A DNA stretch of 64,000 nucleotides. It comes from Areca catechu (lineage: Eukaryota; Streptophyta; Magnoliopsida; Arecales; Arecaceae). Positions 11,287-22,274 of this stretch are shown piece by piece (position 1 is the first letter of the stretch; each line of letters starts with the position of its first letter). The position numbers and the translations under genes were made by a program. The notes under the pieces were generated by a model. That model was not told the origin of the DNA, did not search any database, and was given only the letters and a program-made list of their open reading frames with translations. The stretch covers positions 140,063,854 to 140,127,853 of the forward strand of contig CM038052.1 in assembly GCA_021397845.1 (NCBI GenBank). Direction: 5' to 3'.

Positions 11287-12905
11287 TGGTGCGGGCACCA
11301 GACTCAGAAGAAGACTTCAGAGCTCTATCTGGATCTCTGATTGACCTTGCCCGAAGAATTAGGGTTTTCAGGCCTGTAATGAGTTATGACTTGATCAACT
11401 TAATTTTAGCTTAAGTCTGTACTCCCTGCAATTTATTTTGTTGAGTCATGTTGACTCAATAGTGGTCTAGGACTTCAACCTGGGGTGTCACATTTTCTCC
11501 CAAGGCCAAGCAAGTGGGCGCCACACTCCCAGCCACACTCCCAGCCACACGCCTGAGTCCAAGGGGAGCCACATCTCCATCCAGTATACTCAGGTCCCCA
11601 CACCACAGATAGCAGCTCCTTTCTCTCATGTGCCATTTGAGGAGAAAGCAACCAGGGATCCACAAATCAAGGGGGCGGCCCAAGAAATTCCATAAGAGCC
11701 AAGCTATGAAAGGGAAGAAATTCTTCTTGGAGAGAACTTCAAGGAGGCGCCCATTCCCTGCCAAAAATGCCCAAAACAAAGATGGGAAGGACCATGACTT
11801 AGGGAGAAAGAAAAGGAGGAGTCCAAAAGAGTTGAGCCATGGAAGGAAAGAAATCCTCTCTTGAAGAACAAAGCTTGGAGGTGCCATCTACCTTCCTTTT
11901 AAAACCCAAATCAATTTTTTTGGAACCTTTGGCCGGCCATATGTTTAAGGATTGATCCTACAATCCTAATTTGCAGATCCCCTCCTTTAGTCCCACATGG
12001 GAAGATGTAAAACCCTACTCTCTTGTAAAGTCCTATAAATTAAACCCCTCTTGTAAATTTTAATTAATCTGATGAATGAATTCAAGTTTTTGTGTGAGCA
12101 AACTCTGTGTTTTCTCTCTTCCGCACTTGCATCCAAGTGTTAAGCTCCATGAGGGAGTAAATCCGGGTTCCCCAGGAACCTTGAGGAGGTGTGAGATCTC
12201 CAAACCCCAAACCCTAGGTTAGCCACTTCACTCCCAAACCCTAGCTGCCCATCATCCTTCTCTCTCCACCAAGCCCTAGCATATCCCACCTCTCACGGCC
12301 ACCCTCTCCAAGTCAAGGCCAACCACCAGCATCCGGGTCCAGTCCGGATACTTCAGATCCAGAGCAATTCCCAGAGAAAGTCAGATCAACCTCCAGGAGA
12401 ATCCGGATTTCAGCACATCAACTTACAAGTTCTTCAATCTGGTAAATTCTTCCTTGAGTATCTGATTCCATCACTTGTTCTTCTTCATTCCCAGATCTTG
12501 AGTCCAGGAGAAGCCGACTCAGCCACAGGACTAGTATTGGAGGATCCATTGCGAAGGTATCCGACTCCGAGGATCCAACAATCTGTTCGAGAGAGTTCTT
12601 CCACCAAACTTTGTGAAGATCACTGTCTGGTTGGTACCCTTCTCTTCTCTTTACTTCTGTCCTGTTGAAAGTTCAGAGCGAAACCCTAGGTCTAGGAGTT
12701 TCTCAACCCCCAGCGATCCGTTACTTCTGAACTACTCTGATAATCTCGTTTCTTCTAAATTGTGCTTTCAATCATTACGTAGTTTCCTTCAACTTAGTTT
12801 AGCTTTACTTTGAGTCAAAGCCAATTTCTGAAATATATATATAAAAAAAAGAATTAATCTTAATTTTCTTCCGCATCGCATCATCTCCTCTTTCGTTCTG
12901 CATCA
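11287..12905 (+). repeat. G1 3' LTR
   Basis: 1619 bases, the partner of 4080-5687. The clearest difference is a 12-base tandem duplication, ccacactcccag twice at 11521-11544, single in the 5' LTR; elsewhere scattered substitutions are seen. The TATA-like ctataaatta is at 12033-12042. It ends TGCATCA at 12905 and is followed by the target copy CATTT (12906-12910). Confidence 0.95.
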
Positions 12906-12910
12906 CATTT

Positions 12911-13966
12911 GAACTTGAAGAAGCTCAACCTACAATTCCTCAACCAGATGTTCCTAAGGTTTAGGAACAATCACAACACACACCTCCTCTTCGTAGGTCA
13001 GAGAGAGTGCGAAGTGCAACTCTTAGATACGGTTTTGGTATTGAAAATGATAATGAAGTTACTATCATATAGGATGATGATCCTGTGACCTATACGGAAG
13101 CTGTCATGAGTAAAGACTCCGACAAATAGTTGAAAGCCATGAAATACAAGATAGAATCCATGTACTCTAATCAAGTTTGGACATTAGTTGATCCACCGAG
13201 TGAGTAAACCCAATCGGGTGTAAATGGATCTTCAAGAAGACGATAGGAGCAGATGGTCAAGTAGAAACCTATAAGGCCAGGCTGGTGGCAAAATGTTTCA
13301 AACAAAAATAAGGCATTGACTATGATGATACCTTTTCACCAGTAGCCATGCTCAAGTCCATTCAGATATTGCTTGCTATAGCTGCATACTATGATTATGA
13401 GATATGACAAATGGATGTAAAGACTGCTTTCCTTAATGGATACCATGAGGAAGAAGTCTATATATCATAGCAAGAAGGGTTTATCTTGAGTGAGAGACCA
13501 AACCAAGTATGTAGGCTTAAGAAATCTATTTATGGATTAAAGCAAGTATCGAGGAGTTGGAACATCAGGTTTGATGAAACAATCGAGGAGTTTCATCAAG
13601 AATGTGAATGAACTGTGTCTGTACAAGAAGACAAGAGGGAGTGTACTTGTTTTCTTGGTTTTGTATGTTGATGACATACTTATCATTGAAAATGATATCC
13701 CAATGTTGCAATCGATCAAATCTTGGCTATCAAAATAGTTTTCCATGAAGGATTTGGGTGAGGCATCCTATATATTAGGTATTAAGATCTATAGAGATAA
13801 ATCTAAGAGGATGCTGGGCTTATCTCAATCCAGGTACATTGACTTTGTGTTGAAGAGATTCAATATGGAGGTAAGTAAGAAAGGTTACATGCCCATGAGT
13901 CAAGGCATACATTTCTCCAAGAAGATGTCTTCTAAGACATCGGACGAGAGAGAAAGGATGAGTTTG
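12911..13966 (+). pseudogene. pol: Copia-1 reverse transcriptase, truncated
   Basis: The copia frame resumes after G1: a proline-rich linker with 'LRRSERVR' (about 12991), then RT pieces 'SMYSNQVWTLVDPPS', 'ETYKARLVAKCFKQK', 'MDVKTAFLNGYHEEEVYIS' and the catalytic YVDD (codons 13664-13675). Last comes 'MKDLGEASYILGIKIYRDKS' from 13745. There are several stops and at least two frameshifts. The sequence ends abruptly in 'DERERMS' at 13966, before the C-terminal RT and RNase H. Confidence 0.88.
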
Positions 13967-15601
13967 TGATGTGGAGTAAAGGGCCGGGCTAGGGATGCTA
14001 GGATGGATGCTTATGATGCAAGGAGTTTTTCTTTTATGGTTGATGAGTTTTAGATATTTTTTTTTTTCTTAGCATTTTGATTCCCGATCATAAGCAAAGG
14101 CAAGAAATAAGAAAGATGAGTAACGGAAACTTACGCTAGCAGTTCAAAGCCCTAAAAGTGAGAATGAGAATAGGACCCCGGGATTAAGAAACCCCGGTAG
14201 GACTAGCTCGATATACAATACCTACTTAGGAGATAGAGAGAGAGCAAACCTCACATGTCTGAAGCGCCCGGTGCAGAGATCGCTCAACTCGACGGATACG
14301 GCATGGATGCCCGAGCAGTCGAACCCGTGGAAGCACTAGCTTTTGATCGAAAGGTCGCGATGGCAAAGCTGACTGTCTCCGGTGCCCGAGATGCTAGGGA
14401 GGACCTGTAGGCAAACAAAATAAGGATCAGCGAGATGGGAAGATGCATAGAAAGGAACTGAGATGGGGTTGAGAAGGGGCTTCGAGCACGGTGTCCAGCT
14501 GGATTCTGATGTCGAAGATAGAGATAACTTGGGGCCTCGCACCCCGTGATATCCTGGAGGATGAAGGATTGTGGCCTCACACCACTCGACGTCCAGGAGG
14601 ACGAAGGACTCGCGACGTCCTAGGGTGACAGACAGGTGGCCTCATACCACTCGACGTCCCTGGGGACGAAGGCAACTTCACTCAAACCTAGTCTAAGAGA
14701 CAATGGTTGGAGGATAAACAAACTCAAACACTTTTTCATTCAATCATTCAATTCTTTTACAATGGAGGGGGTTGGGTCCTTTAAAAAGGCACCCGAGGCC
14801 CATTTTGAAATTCAAATGCAAGAATACAAAATTTCATCTTCTTTTTCTTGAATGGGCATGGCATGAAGCAAGGCTAGGAGGAGGGATCATGGCGCCTTGA
14901 AGTTGGAAAGAATCTTCATTGTTTTGGAAAAACACATGAAGAGGGGCTTGTAGCATGGCTTATGTTCTTCTTCCTTCCTTTATTGCACACACTTTCTTTG
15001 GTATAAGGCTTGACATGGGGAGTGTTAAGTGGAGGCGCCCAAGGATCTTGTCTCTCCCTTCCAAAGAGGTTGAAGCAATTTGGGAAGAAGACTTGATTGG
15101 AGGGCTTGAAGCAAGGGATTTGAATTCCCCACTTCAACTCCCATTGACTTCCACCTTGGCCGACCACCCTTGCATGGCAAAGAGCATGATAGGGGGAGGG
15201 GAAAAAGGCTAGAGCCAAGTGAAGTGGTCCTCCTCATTTGGCATCCTTGCATGCCAAGTGTGCTGCCCACATGGCAAGATGTCATGGCGCCATGTAGGAT
15301 GCACAAGTGGGCCCTGAGCTGACTTGGCTTCTTTCTTTACTTGCATCCAGGGAGACTAAATTTTAAGTCCCACTCTTGCAATTGACCCTTACTTCTAAGA
15401 GACTCAGACTGGACTCAATTTATGACTCGACTTAGTACAGGACTCAATTTGACCTAATTGGTCAAGATACAGACTCAATTCAAAGCAAAAGATAATTACA
15501 AATTTGAGGCTTGAAGCCTTATTACAAGACACAAAGAAGTGGAACCCTAATCTGAGATCCATAGAGGGTTGAGGAGCCTCTGTCAGATCCTGGTGCCCAC
15601 A
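13967..15601 (-). repeat. G2 3' LTR (minus-strand gypsy)
   Basis: On the minus strand it starts TGTGGGCACCAGGATC, which parallels the G1 LTR start (TGGTGCGGGCACCAG), and ends CTCCACATCA. It directly follows the chromodomain end of a minus-strand gypsy, so it is that element's 3' LTR. About 14530-14675 holds three imperfect units of 'ggcctcacaccactcgacg' plus 'tccaggaggacgaagga'. A weak minus-strand TATA (cctttttaaa) lies near 14777. It cuts off Copia-1 at 13966. Confidence 0.75.
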
Positions 15602-16209
15602 CCAATTCTCTCGGGGTGGGAGGAACTCGACCCTGTCGAGTAAGGTTAGTTTGGCTTTGGTACCTCTCTAGGATGTCAGTGTCGATGTGATGCAAGTCCT
15701 CCCATGTGATCCACGAGTCATCGGATTCGGTTCGGCCTTGCCATCGGACCAAGTAAAGTTGATAGCCCTTGCCCCGGGTAGTGATGGCTTTGTCATCCAG
15801 GACACGCTCGATCTGCTCTCCTCGCTCGGGTATATTTGGAGGTGGACACTCAGGTTCAGGTTCACTCTCAAAAGGGAGGTCAGGCTCAAATGGTTAACTG
15901 GGTATGTTTGCGGGTTCCCTATACTCGACTAAGTCAAAGATATTGAATATCGAGCTAATTCCATAATCCAGAGGTAATTCTAGCACATAGACAATAGGGC
16001 CCATTCTCCTAATCACTTTAAAGGGACTCGCCCCACGAGCATGAAGCTTCCTAACGGTTTCTAGTGGAAACCGTTCAGGCCGGAGCCTAATCATTACAAA
16101 ATTCCCTATTTCAAACTCTTTGGCTCACTTTTCAGAATTAGCCAAATTATTTTAAAATTATATTTAATGCATAATCATTACAAAATTCCCTATTTCAAAC
16201 TCTTTGGCT
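15602..16209 (-). pseudogene. pol: G2 integrase C-terminus and chromodomain
   Basis: Minus-strand reading gives 'NFVMIRLRPERFPLETVRKL', 'VYVLELPLDYGISSIFNIFD', 'LVEYREP' and a chromodomain tail 'MVRWQGRTESDDSWITWEDL' with the conserved Trp kept where G1 has a stop. The product is clearly related to G1 10800-11280. The right end holds a perfect 38-base direct repeat (16088-16125 and 16172-16209), and beyond it the sequence jumps to leader DNA. The rest of gag-pol is deleted. Confidence 0.85.
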
Positions 16210-16720
16210 AGTCAGACCAATGGGAGGGGAGGCCAGGGTGGGAACTTTGATCGCTGCTTGTTCCGGTGACTGGCAGCAGCACCATGATGCTGGGCTCAGT
16301 CCCAAGGCTTTGTTGTAGAGCTCGGCTCGCCATAAGATGGTGCGAGCAGGGAAGAAGGAGGTGGAGCAAGTGTTTCCAATGATAGAGAGTCATCGTCCTC
16401 TAGTAAGGGGGCCCCGTGCAGCCTGATCTATGGTTCGGGGTTCCATCGGCTACCGGGCATTGATTGGCTCAGAGTAGGGGTTGAGGGCAGCATAGCAGCG
16501 GACGACATCATCGAGGAGCAAGACCTACTTCCAGTTGACACAGTCACGGGCGTAGGGACTTTCAGTGTCTGGGAGATCTGGTGGAGGCGCCGATCAGATC
16601 TGGGCGGTCTGGATGGGAGAGAGACTGGCACGAAAGAGGTTCTGGGAGGCTGCGGGCGACAAGGTTTTGATTGTTCAATAACAGTTTCAGGAGGAAGAAA
16701 AAAATATCCTAATCCTCTGG
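16210..16720 (-). other. G2 leader region
   Basis: About 0.5 kb between the primer binding site on its right and the deletion junction on its left. It is fairly GC-rich and has a minus-strand open frame (16428-16784) that runs through the primer site into the LTR, so that frame is not a genuine gag. I recognise no domain in it. Confidence 0.5.
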
Positions 16721-16731
16721 CTCTGATACCA
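16721..16731 (-). other. G2 primer binding site
   Basis: The plus strand reads ctctgatacca, which is TGGTATCAGAG on the minus strand. The LTR begins three bases to the right, at 16735. This fixes a minus-strand element whose 5' LTR lies on the right. Confidence 0.85.
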
Positions 16732-16734
16732 AAT

Positions 16735-17500
16735 TGATGCGGGACAAATACGGGGATCGGATCACTGGTGAGCATAGAAGTCACCAGGGGATTAGGGCTT
16801 GCTTGGAAGAAGAAAGAAGTGGGAGAATAGGGCAGGGTGCAGGAGGCTTAGGCAGCAAAGGGATCATTCAAATACCCTTAAGAATAATAGGGATCACACA
16901 GATACCCTTAGAAATCACACAGATACCCTAATCACATAGAAAATCACACCATAATTGAGGAAGAACCCAAGAAATTTCATTCATAATTCATTCTAGCATA
17001 ATAAAATACAAGAGTGGTTGGGGTATTTATAGATTCACTCAGGTTACATGACTTAAGGGTCAGAAAACCATGACTTGACGGTCAAGAAACCTCAAGTGTT
17101 GGGCTTGGGCTAGGTGCTGGGCTGGAGCGGCTTAGTCTAGGGTGCCATCTTCATGGGTAGGAGAGGCACTCCGTTGTGGGCTTGACGGTATGAAAGGGCC
17201 TAGGTGCCTGAAGTCCAGGTCTAGTTGGGGGGGCATGATGAATCTCTTGGTCAGCTGACTCTTCTCTTGAACATGACTTGAATGAAGACTACATGGACTC
17301 GATTGGACTTGACTGGACTAAAATTGACTAGACCTGACAAAGTTGACTCAACTGGGCTCAGTTGTCTCACTTTATTACAGGACTCAATTGGCTCACTTTA
17401 ATATAAGTGACTCGATACTAATGGACTCAAATAGACTCTCGAGTCCCCATTAGTTTCCCAGTCATGCCGTTGTTAATGTGGTGGCACACTATAGGGCTGG
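16735..17500 (-). repeat. G2 5' LTR, truncated
   Basis: The LTR adjoining the primer site; its minus-strand end is GTCCCGCATCA. The left part matches the style of 19925-21422 (tgatgcgggac, 'atcacacagatacc', minus-strand TATA ctataaata at 17024-17032). It stops at 17500 where another LTR begins. It is not clearly similar to the 3' LTR at 13967-15601, so the element may be a recombinant between related families. Confidence 0.65.
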
Positions 17501-19039
17501 TGATGTGGGACGGACTCGATGAACCCTGGTTTATTTGGAAAAGGGAACACCTAAACAAACTAGGACCGTGGGAGGAATAAGAAGCCTCCCGGGACTAGGG
17601 CGAACTGACACTAAACCCTAAAACAGTTGAACTCTTTTGGTTTTGAATTTTCTTGGTGGAAGAACAATGGGATGGAGGATAGGAAACATGGACACTCTAG
17701 GACTGGGGACTCACCTTCATGGAGAGACGTCGCACCTCTAGGGCATCTCACCCATCCCACTACATGGAGTCTAGGGCATCCCACCCATCTCACTACACGC
17801 GAAGCCTAGGGCATCCCACCAAAATTGCTACCTGGGGCCATAAAAAAAAATCCCTAAGACCTAGAGGGGGACTCGATGGAAAAGGGGATAACTAGGGCCT
17901 CGCGCCCCTCGACGCTCACATGGAGCGAAGGAAGTGGGGTCTCACACCCCTCGACATCCATAGGTGAATGAAAGATGGGCCTCAGCCCAGAACCAGAACC
18001 AATGGAAAACCTAAAAATTTCATATCAAACATATTCATTACAATGTGAGAGGCGGCCTTTATATAGAAAAACCAAACCCCTCACTTACTTAGCCTACAAG
18101 AAACCCAAAAAAGGAAAAATAAATTACATCAAAATCCATGCTACATCAATATTGGTGCTGATCTGCTATGGAAAGCTTATCGACTTGATGATCTGCTCTG
18201 AAAAGCATGTTGCTTGGACTGCTCCAGAAAGCGTGTGGACTCATCTCTCGCGGACATGCACAGAGGGAGGTAACCAACTCCGGTGGCAATTGGCGGATGG
18301 GCGACGGCCGGGAAGTAGGCAGTGCACGAGTCCGACGGACGACGAGCGGCGGACGGTCAGCGATGGTTGCAGGCGTGGCGGTGGCACAGAGATGTCACGA
18401 CATGCCCAGGGCATGCCGTTTGGTCTTCCACGACCGTGGGGGACCCCTGGGCACCGGCAAGTCTCCATCGAGATGGCGAACGGCCGGATGGCAGCTCTGG
18501 TTGGATGGCGACGGTGGCAGCGGGCGGTGATGATGGGCAGCAACGTAGGGGTGGCATGGTCGCACGGCGTGCCGTTTGGGCTTCCCACGGTCGTGGGGCC
18601 CAAGGGCACCGGTGAGGGCCATCCGGCGGCCGGGCGTGAGCCGGTGGGCAGCGGGCTGGCGACTGGTGGCAGGCCAGCGATGGCATGCAGTGGCGGCATC
18701 CGTGGGTGACTGTTGGTCTTCCCATGGACCGTTTGTCTTCCACGACGTGGGCGGTGGTGGAAGCCATTTTTCCTATGGGGAGCGGGGCGGTCGGGGGTCA
18801 TGCAGCCCGGATCTACGTGGCGGCGGGGTAGTGGGCTAGGGTTCGGGAGTTTTAAAAGAAAAAGATCACAAGGGAAGGATGGAGGAAGATGGAATAAAGC
18901 TATGATAACTTGGGGATAAACCTAGAATAAAACTAGAATAGCGAGGATAGGTGGAATAGCGAGAATAGGAAAATTAAAAAATACGAGAAAATTAAAAAAA
19001 ATGGAAAAAAATACTTGGACGATGGATGGATCCCCATCA
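17501..19039 (-). repeat. Gypsy-type LTR with GC-rich core
   Basis: Bounded by TGATGTGGGAC on the left and CCCCATCA on the right, with a minus-strand TATA (ctatataaa, 18058-18066) in the same setting as the LTR at 19925. It carries about 2.5 copies of a 34-base tandem repeat (17738-17820), 'ggcctcgcgcccctcgacg' repeats near 17910-17975 shared with 14530-14675, and a strongly GC-rich part (18190-18840). The flanking bases do not form a target duplication, so it is a solo or truncated LTR after rearrangement. Open frames in the GC-rich part are treated as chance. Confidence 0.6.
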
Positions 19040-19924
19040 ACATGTTGCTAAATGTCAATCATGTCTTGTAGGTTTTCATGAATCAATTCGATTAGATTCA
19101 TGAGTTAATTTGGAAGCTAGTTCAAATTGGCAACTTAAGTCAGCTCAATTTGACCTAATTAAGTCAATCAGGTTCGATTGAATCGAGTTGGCTTGGAATT
19201 AGATCTACTGCTAGCTAGATGTGGAATCCAAACGGTCACACATATTAAGGAATTCACCAAGGAAGTCGGTTGGATTTTTATTAGGGTCATGGGATCCTAA
19301 TTGGCTAGCTAATTACCATACTAGTACATGTTGGCTAGCCCAAATCCTAATCGAATTGGATTGGGTCTAGTTACTTGTTATTTCGGCTAACCAATTTAAG
19401 TAGAATTTAAATTTAGTTGAGTCGTAAGGGGGGCAGCCTAATTCAGATTTTATCTAGATTTTTATTAGACTTATATTGGATTTATGGAAGAGTCCATGTT
19501 GGCATGGACTCTTGGGCACCAATTTGGTTTCATGCCAATGTTGGTATGCACAGAAGGATAAAGAGTCCATTTGCCAATTAGACATAAGTCCTAGAAAAGT
19601 GCTAAGGACCTCATCCTAATCTCCATGCCTTTTTTAAATGTTTTTTAACGATCAAAAGATGGAAATTTCATGGAAGGAGGTTGGCGCAACATGAAAGGTC
19701 GTGACCTTTCATGGAATGGTGCTAAATCACATTGTAGAGTCCTTCTGTTTGAAGTCTTTCATATGTCCAATGCATCCCTTCATAGTTCCATGACTTTTGG
19801 CACTTTAGATGACCAGTACTTAACATGTGGCAGGAGATTAAAATGCTGGAAAAATTGAAGAGACATTTATACGTTTCTTGGTTTATGAAAGGGTGTATCA
19901 TGATAAGTCTATCCATCCAATAAG
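19040..19924 (+). repeat. Copia LTR fragment, left part (Copia-4 type)
   Basis: Matches the reverse complement of the Copia-4 LTR: 'gtcaatcatgtcttgtaggt' here against gtcaatcttgtcttgtaggt there, and 'ctactgctagctagatgtgg' against ctactgctggctaggtgtgg. It enters the LTR mid-way, so the 5' part is lost. A short hairpin gagtcca-N7-tggactc lies near 19491. It is interrupted at 19924 by the solo LTR and continues at 21428. It may be the 3' LTR of Copia-1. Confidence 0.65.
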
Positions 19925-21422
19925 TGATGCGGGACTATTTATGCATGCAAGTTATTTTTTTGTCGTTAGGCATTAAGTTAGGAGTTTGTATCCCAGATTT
20001 CGAGACAAGATATTAAGTATGGAATTCTATATAAAATCTGAAGAATAGGCATGCAAAAATAAACCCTAAAAGTGAAGAAACAGGTCCGCTAAGGCTAAGA
20101 AGCCTTGGTTTGGACTAGCTCTTCTTCAATACTGCTACTAGAGGAGTCTAGGGGGTGTACCTAGCAATGATTTGTAGATCGATCAATGAAGAGTTTGCTC
20201 GTCGCTCCCGGATTCGGCCTGGAAAATAAAGCTATCGACCCTGCGAATTTGCGACATTCAACCTAGTGGCCCGAAAGCTGGTCGATGGAATCCTTGGATT
20301 CGTGAACTCTATAGGACCTGCAAATCACCTTTCATGTGTTAGGAAACAAGAAAAGGTAGGCTAGATAGCTGAAAGAAGAAAAAGGGGAAGAGGTTTGAGG
20401 ATGGCGGCCAATAGATGAAGAAGGCTAGCAGCTTAGAGGCAAGGCGCATGAATCACACAGAAACCCTAAGGGATCACATAGATATCCTTAATCACATGAA
20501 ACTTCACACAAAATTCACACATAAAGTTGAGAAGAACTCAAGAATTTTTTTTCATATATTCAATAACATTAAATAAACATGAGAGGGGGGGTCTTTATAT
20601 AGGCATACAAGCTTGGTCTCCAAGTAAGGTTATACATGTAAAACCCTAAGTATCCTTTTCTCACTCAAATACATGGAAGATCTCCTCTTCCAAATAGGCT
20701 TTCAATTCCTCTCCTAACTAGGATTATACTTTCTCTTTGACTTGGTCCCTCCCTCTATTTGACTTGGTCCAATGGGTGGCAATTCTAAGGGTGGCCGATC
20801 AAGGAAGGTGACCATAAGGGTGGGCCGCAATATCCAAGAAGGCTTCGGGCTTTGGGCGGCCCACTTTAGTGCTGGGCTGGTTCTAGGGTTTCTCTTGGGC
20901 TCCATCTTCTCAACAGGTTGATGATCTGAAGATCTTCAAGGTCCTTCTCAAGCAATCCAAGGTGGCACATCCAAATATGACTGAGACTCCTTAAAGTTGG
21001 CAAGTTATCATTCGGGCTAGGGTCCATCAGTGTCTTGAATCTTCTCTTACTAGATTGGACTCAATATAAAACTTACAGGACTTATAGGACTCAAAATTGG
21101 CTCAACATGAGCTGACTAAACTTATAGGACTCCAAATGATAAATGTCTCAACTGATTTTGACTTGACTTATCCAAAACCATAATGGTATGGATGACCCTA
21201 AATACAAGACTCAAATGCAGAAAGGCCCAAAACAGGACTCAGAGGCCAAAATATAGTAATCAAGTATAACAAGACCTGAAAAACAAAACTTAAGGCCCAA
21301 ATACAGGTCTCAAATGGCTAACACAGCCAGATTATTGGACTCAAAGATAAAATCTGAATCATGGCTAGGGGACTCAAACTCAGGGACCCATAGTGAACTA
21401 GGGTTGACCTGAATCCACATCA
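19925..21422 (-). repeat. Solo gypsy LTR with target duplication ATAAG
   Basis: 1498 bases from TGATGCGGGAC to CCACATCA, flanked by perfect ATAAG duplications (19920-19924 and 21423-21427). The ends form a short inverted repeat, TGATG...CATCA. A minus-strand TATA (tatataaa, 20594-20601) shows the orientation. With no internal region, it is a solo LTR left by recombination between the two LTRs of a full element. The host is a copia LTR, which resumes directly at 21428. Confidence 0.9.
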
Positions 21423-21427
21423 ATAAG

Positions 21428-22033
21428 ACTCATTCTCATTAAAAGGTCTTATTAGATTGCTGTAGAAGAGGCATATCAGGCACCCCACCCTACTCTATAT
21501 AAGGCATCGGCATTTTTATGCCAGAGCACTTCAATTCCCATCGAAAAACCCAACCTGCTATTTTCTCTTCCTCCCCCCTTAATACAAGGTTTGTCTTTTG
21601 AAGACAAAGGTTGTTCATCAGAGACAAGGCTAGTCTTTTAAGACAAAAGCCTAGGAAAAAAAATAGAAGGGATATTCAAGATCTAAGAGAGAATATAGAG
21701 AGGTATCTGAGTGCCCTATAGAAGGGTAGGGAGTCCAGCAAGGGAGAAAGTCCAAAAGGCTATCAAAAGAGTCCCAGTGAAATAAGCAACTATTATAGGA
21801 GTGCTTCTTTTGTTCGGTTCCTGTGTGGATCACCTTTGAAGGGTATGCACTTGTGTGCCTCGTGGAAATAAAGGATAATAGCTCTCCAGGTATTCTTCTA
21901 TAGCCCTAAAGTTTAGATTAATTAATTGTTATGCACAAGTGGTCCAAGGATTTCAGGATTCGTCCGATTAGGGTTTTAGAAATGAAAATTTTGAAATCCA
22001 ATCATCCACTCACCCGGCCCGAGGAACCCAACA
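21428..22033 (+). repeat. Copia LTR fragment, right part
   Basis: Continuation of 19040-19924 after the solo LTR. It has a plus-strand TATA (ctatataagg, near 21503) followed by a repeated sequence 'aagacaaaggttgttcatca' / 'gagacaaggctagtctttta' (21590-21650). It probably ends CCCAACA at 22033. No primer binding site follows, so it is a 3' or solo LTR. Confidence 0.6.
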
Positions 22034-22274
22034 ATATTATCATCCTAATAAACAACATATCATTTGCTAGTTAACAGGTTTAAGAACTAAATGGCAAATC
22101 CTCCATTATCGATCAAAAGTAGTTCTAGGGACTTTATCATACAAGAGTTCATAAAGGAAGATGTATACATAGTGATGAATTGTTAATATTAACCTTTATT
22201 TATTAATAATTCATATATATATTATAATAAGCTTATCCATCTACATCCCAGATGATGGCTTAAGGATACATTTC
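22034..22274 (-). repeat. Copia-2 3' LTR remnant
   Basis: AT-rich sequence resembling the end of the Copia-3 LTR (compare 38150-38257: 'gagctgccataaataatatt' with 'gaattgttaatattaacctt' here), just before 'cccatttggactagagccaa', the equivalent of the Copia-3 polypurine tract and RNase H end. Its left side is cut at about 22033. Confidence 0.5.

Larger units (their letters stand above)
4080..12905 (+). mobile_element. G1, nearly complete Ty3/gypsy chromovirus
   Basis: An 8.8 kb element inserted into Copia-1. LTRs are 4080-5687 and 11287-12905, both starting TGGT(A/G)CGGGCACC and ending TGCATCA. A perfect 5-base target duplication CATTT flanks it. The primer binding site follows the 5' LTR. 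The gene order gag-protease-RT-RNase H-integrase-chromodomain marks a Ty3/gypsy chromovirus. From 6589 to about 10640 gag-pol lies in one frame interrupted only by stops, with two frameshifts near the 3' end, so it was recently a single polyprotein. Tekay/Del affinity is possible but not shown. Confidence 0.95.
561..13966 (+). mobile_element. Copia-1, old Ty1/copia element, split by insertions
   Basis: Parts in order are: leader from about 561, gag, protease, gag-pre-integrase and integrase to 2636; integrase tail 3812-4079; reverse transcriptase 12911-13966. The order protease-integrase-RT is diagnostic of copia. The gaps are filled by an LTR-like insert (2637-3811) and by G1 (4080-12905). 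RNase H is missing: the frame stops at 13966 where a minus-strand gypsy LTR begins. A plus-strand copia LTR at 19040-22033, of the Copia-4 type, may be its 3' LTR, because its RT is closer to Copia-4 than to Copia-3. Stops and frameshifts are frequent, so this is an old copy. Confidence 0.8.

Noticed and set aside
14284..15306. Several 70-100 codon frames on both strands
   Set aside because: They are inside the G2 LTR and lack any domain.
17975..18709. Open frame of 244 codons on the plus strand in the GC-rich LTR core, with long frames on other strands too
   Set aside because: All frames are long here because of high GC content. The composition is low-complexity (Gly/Arg/Trp or Pro/His), no domain is recognisable, and it lies inside an LTR.
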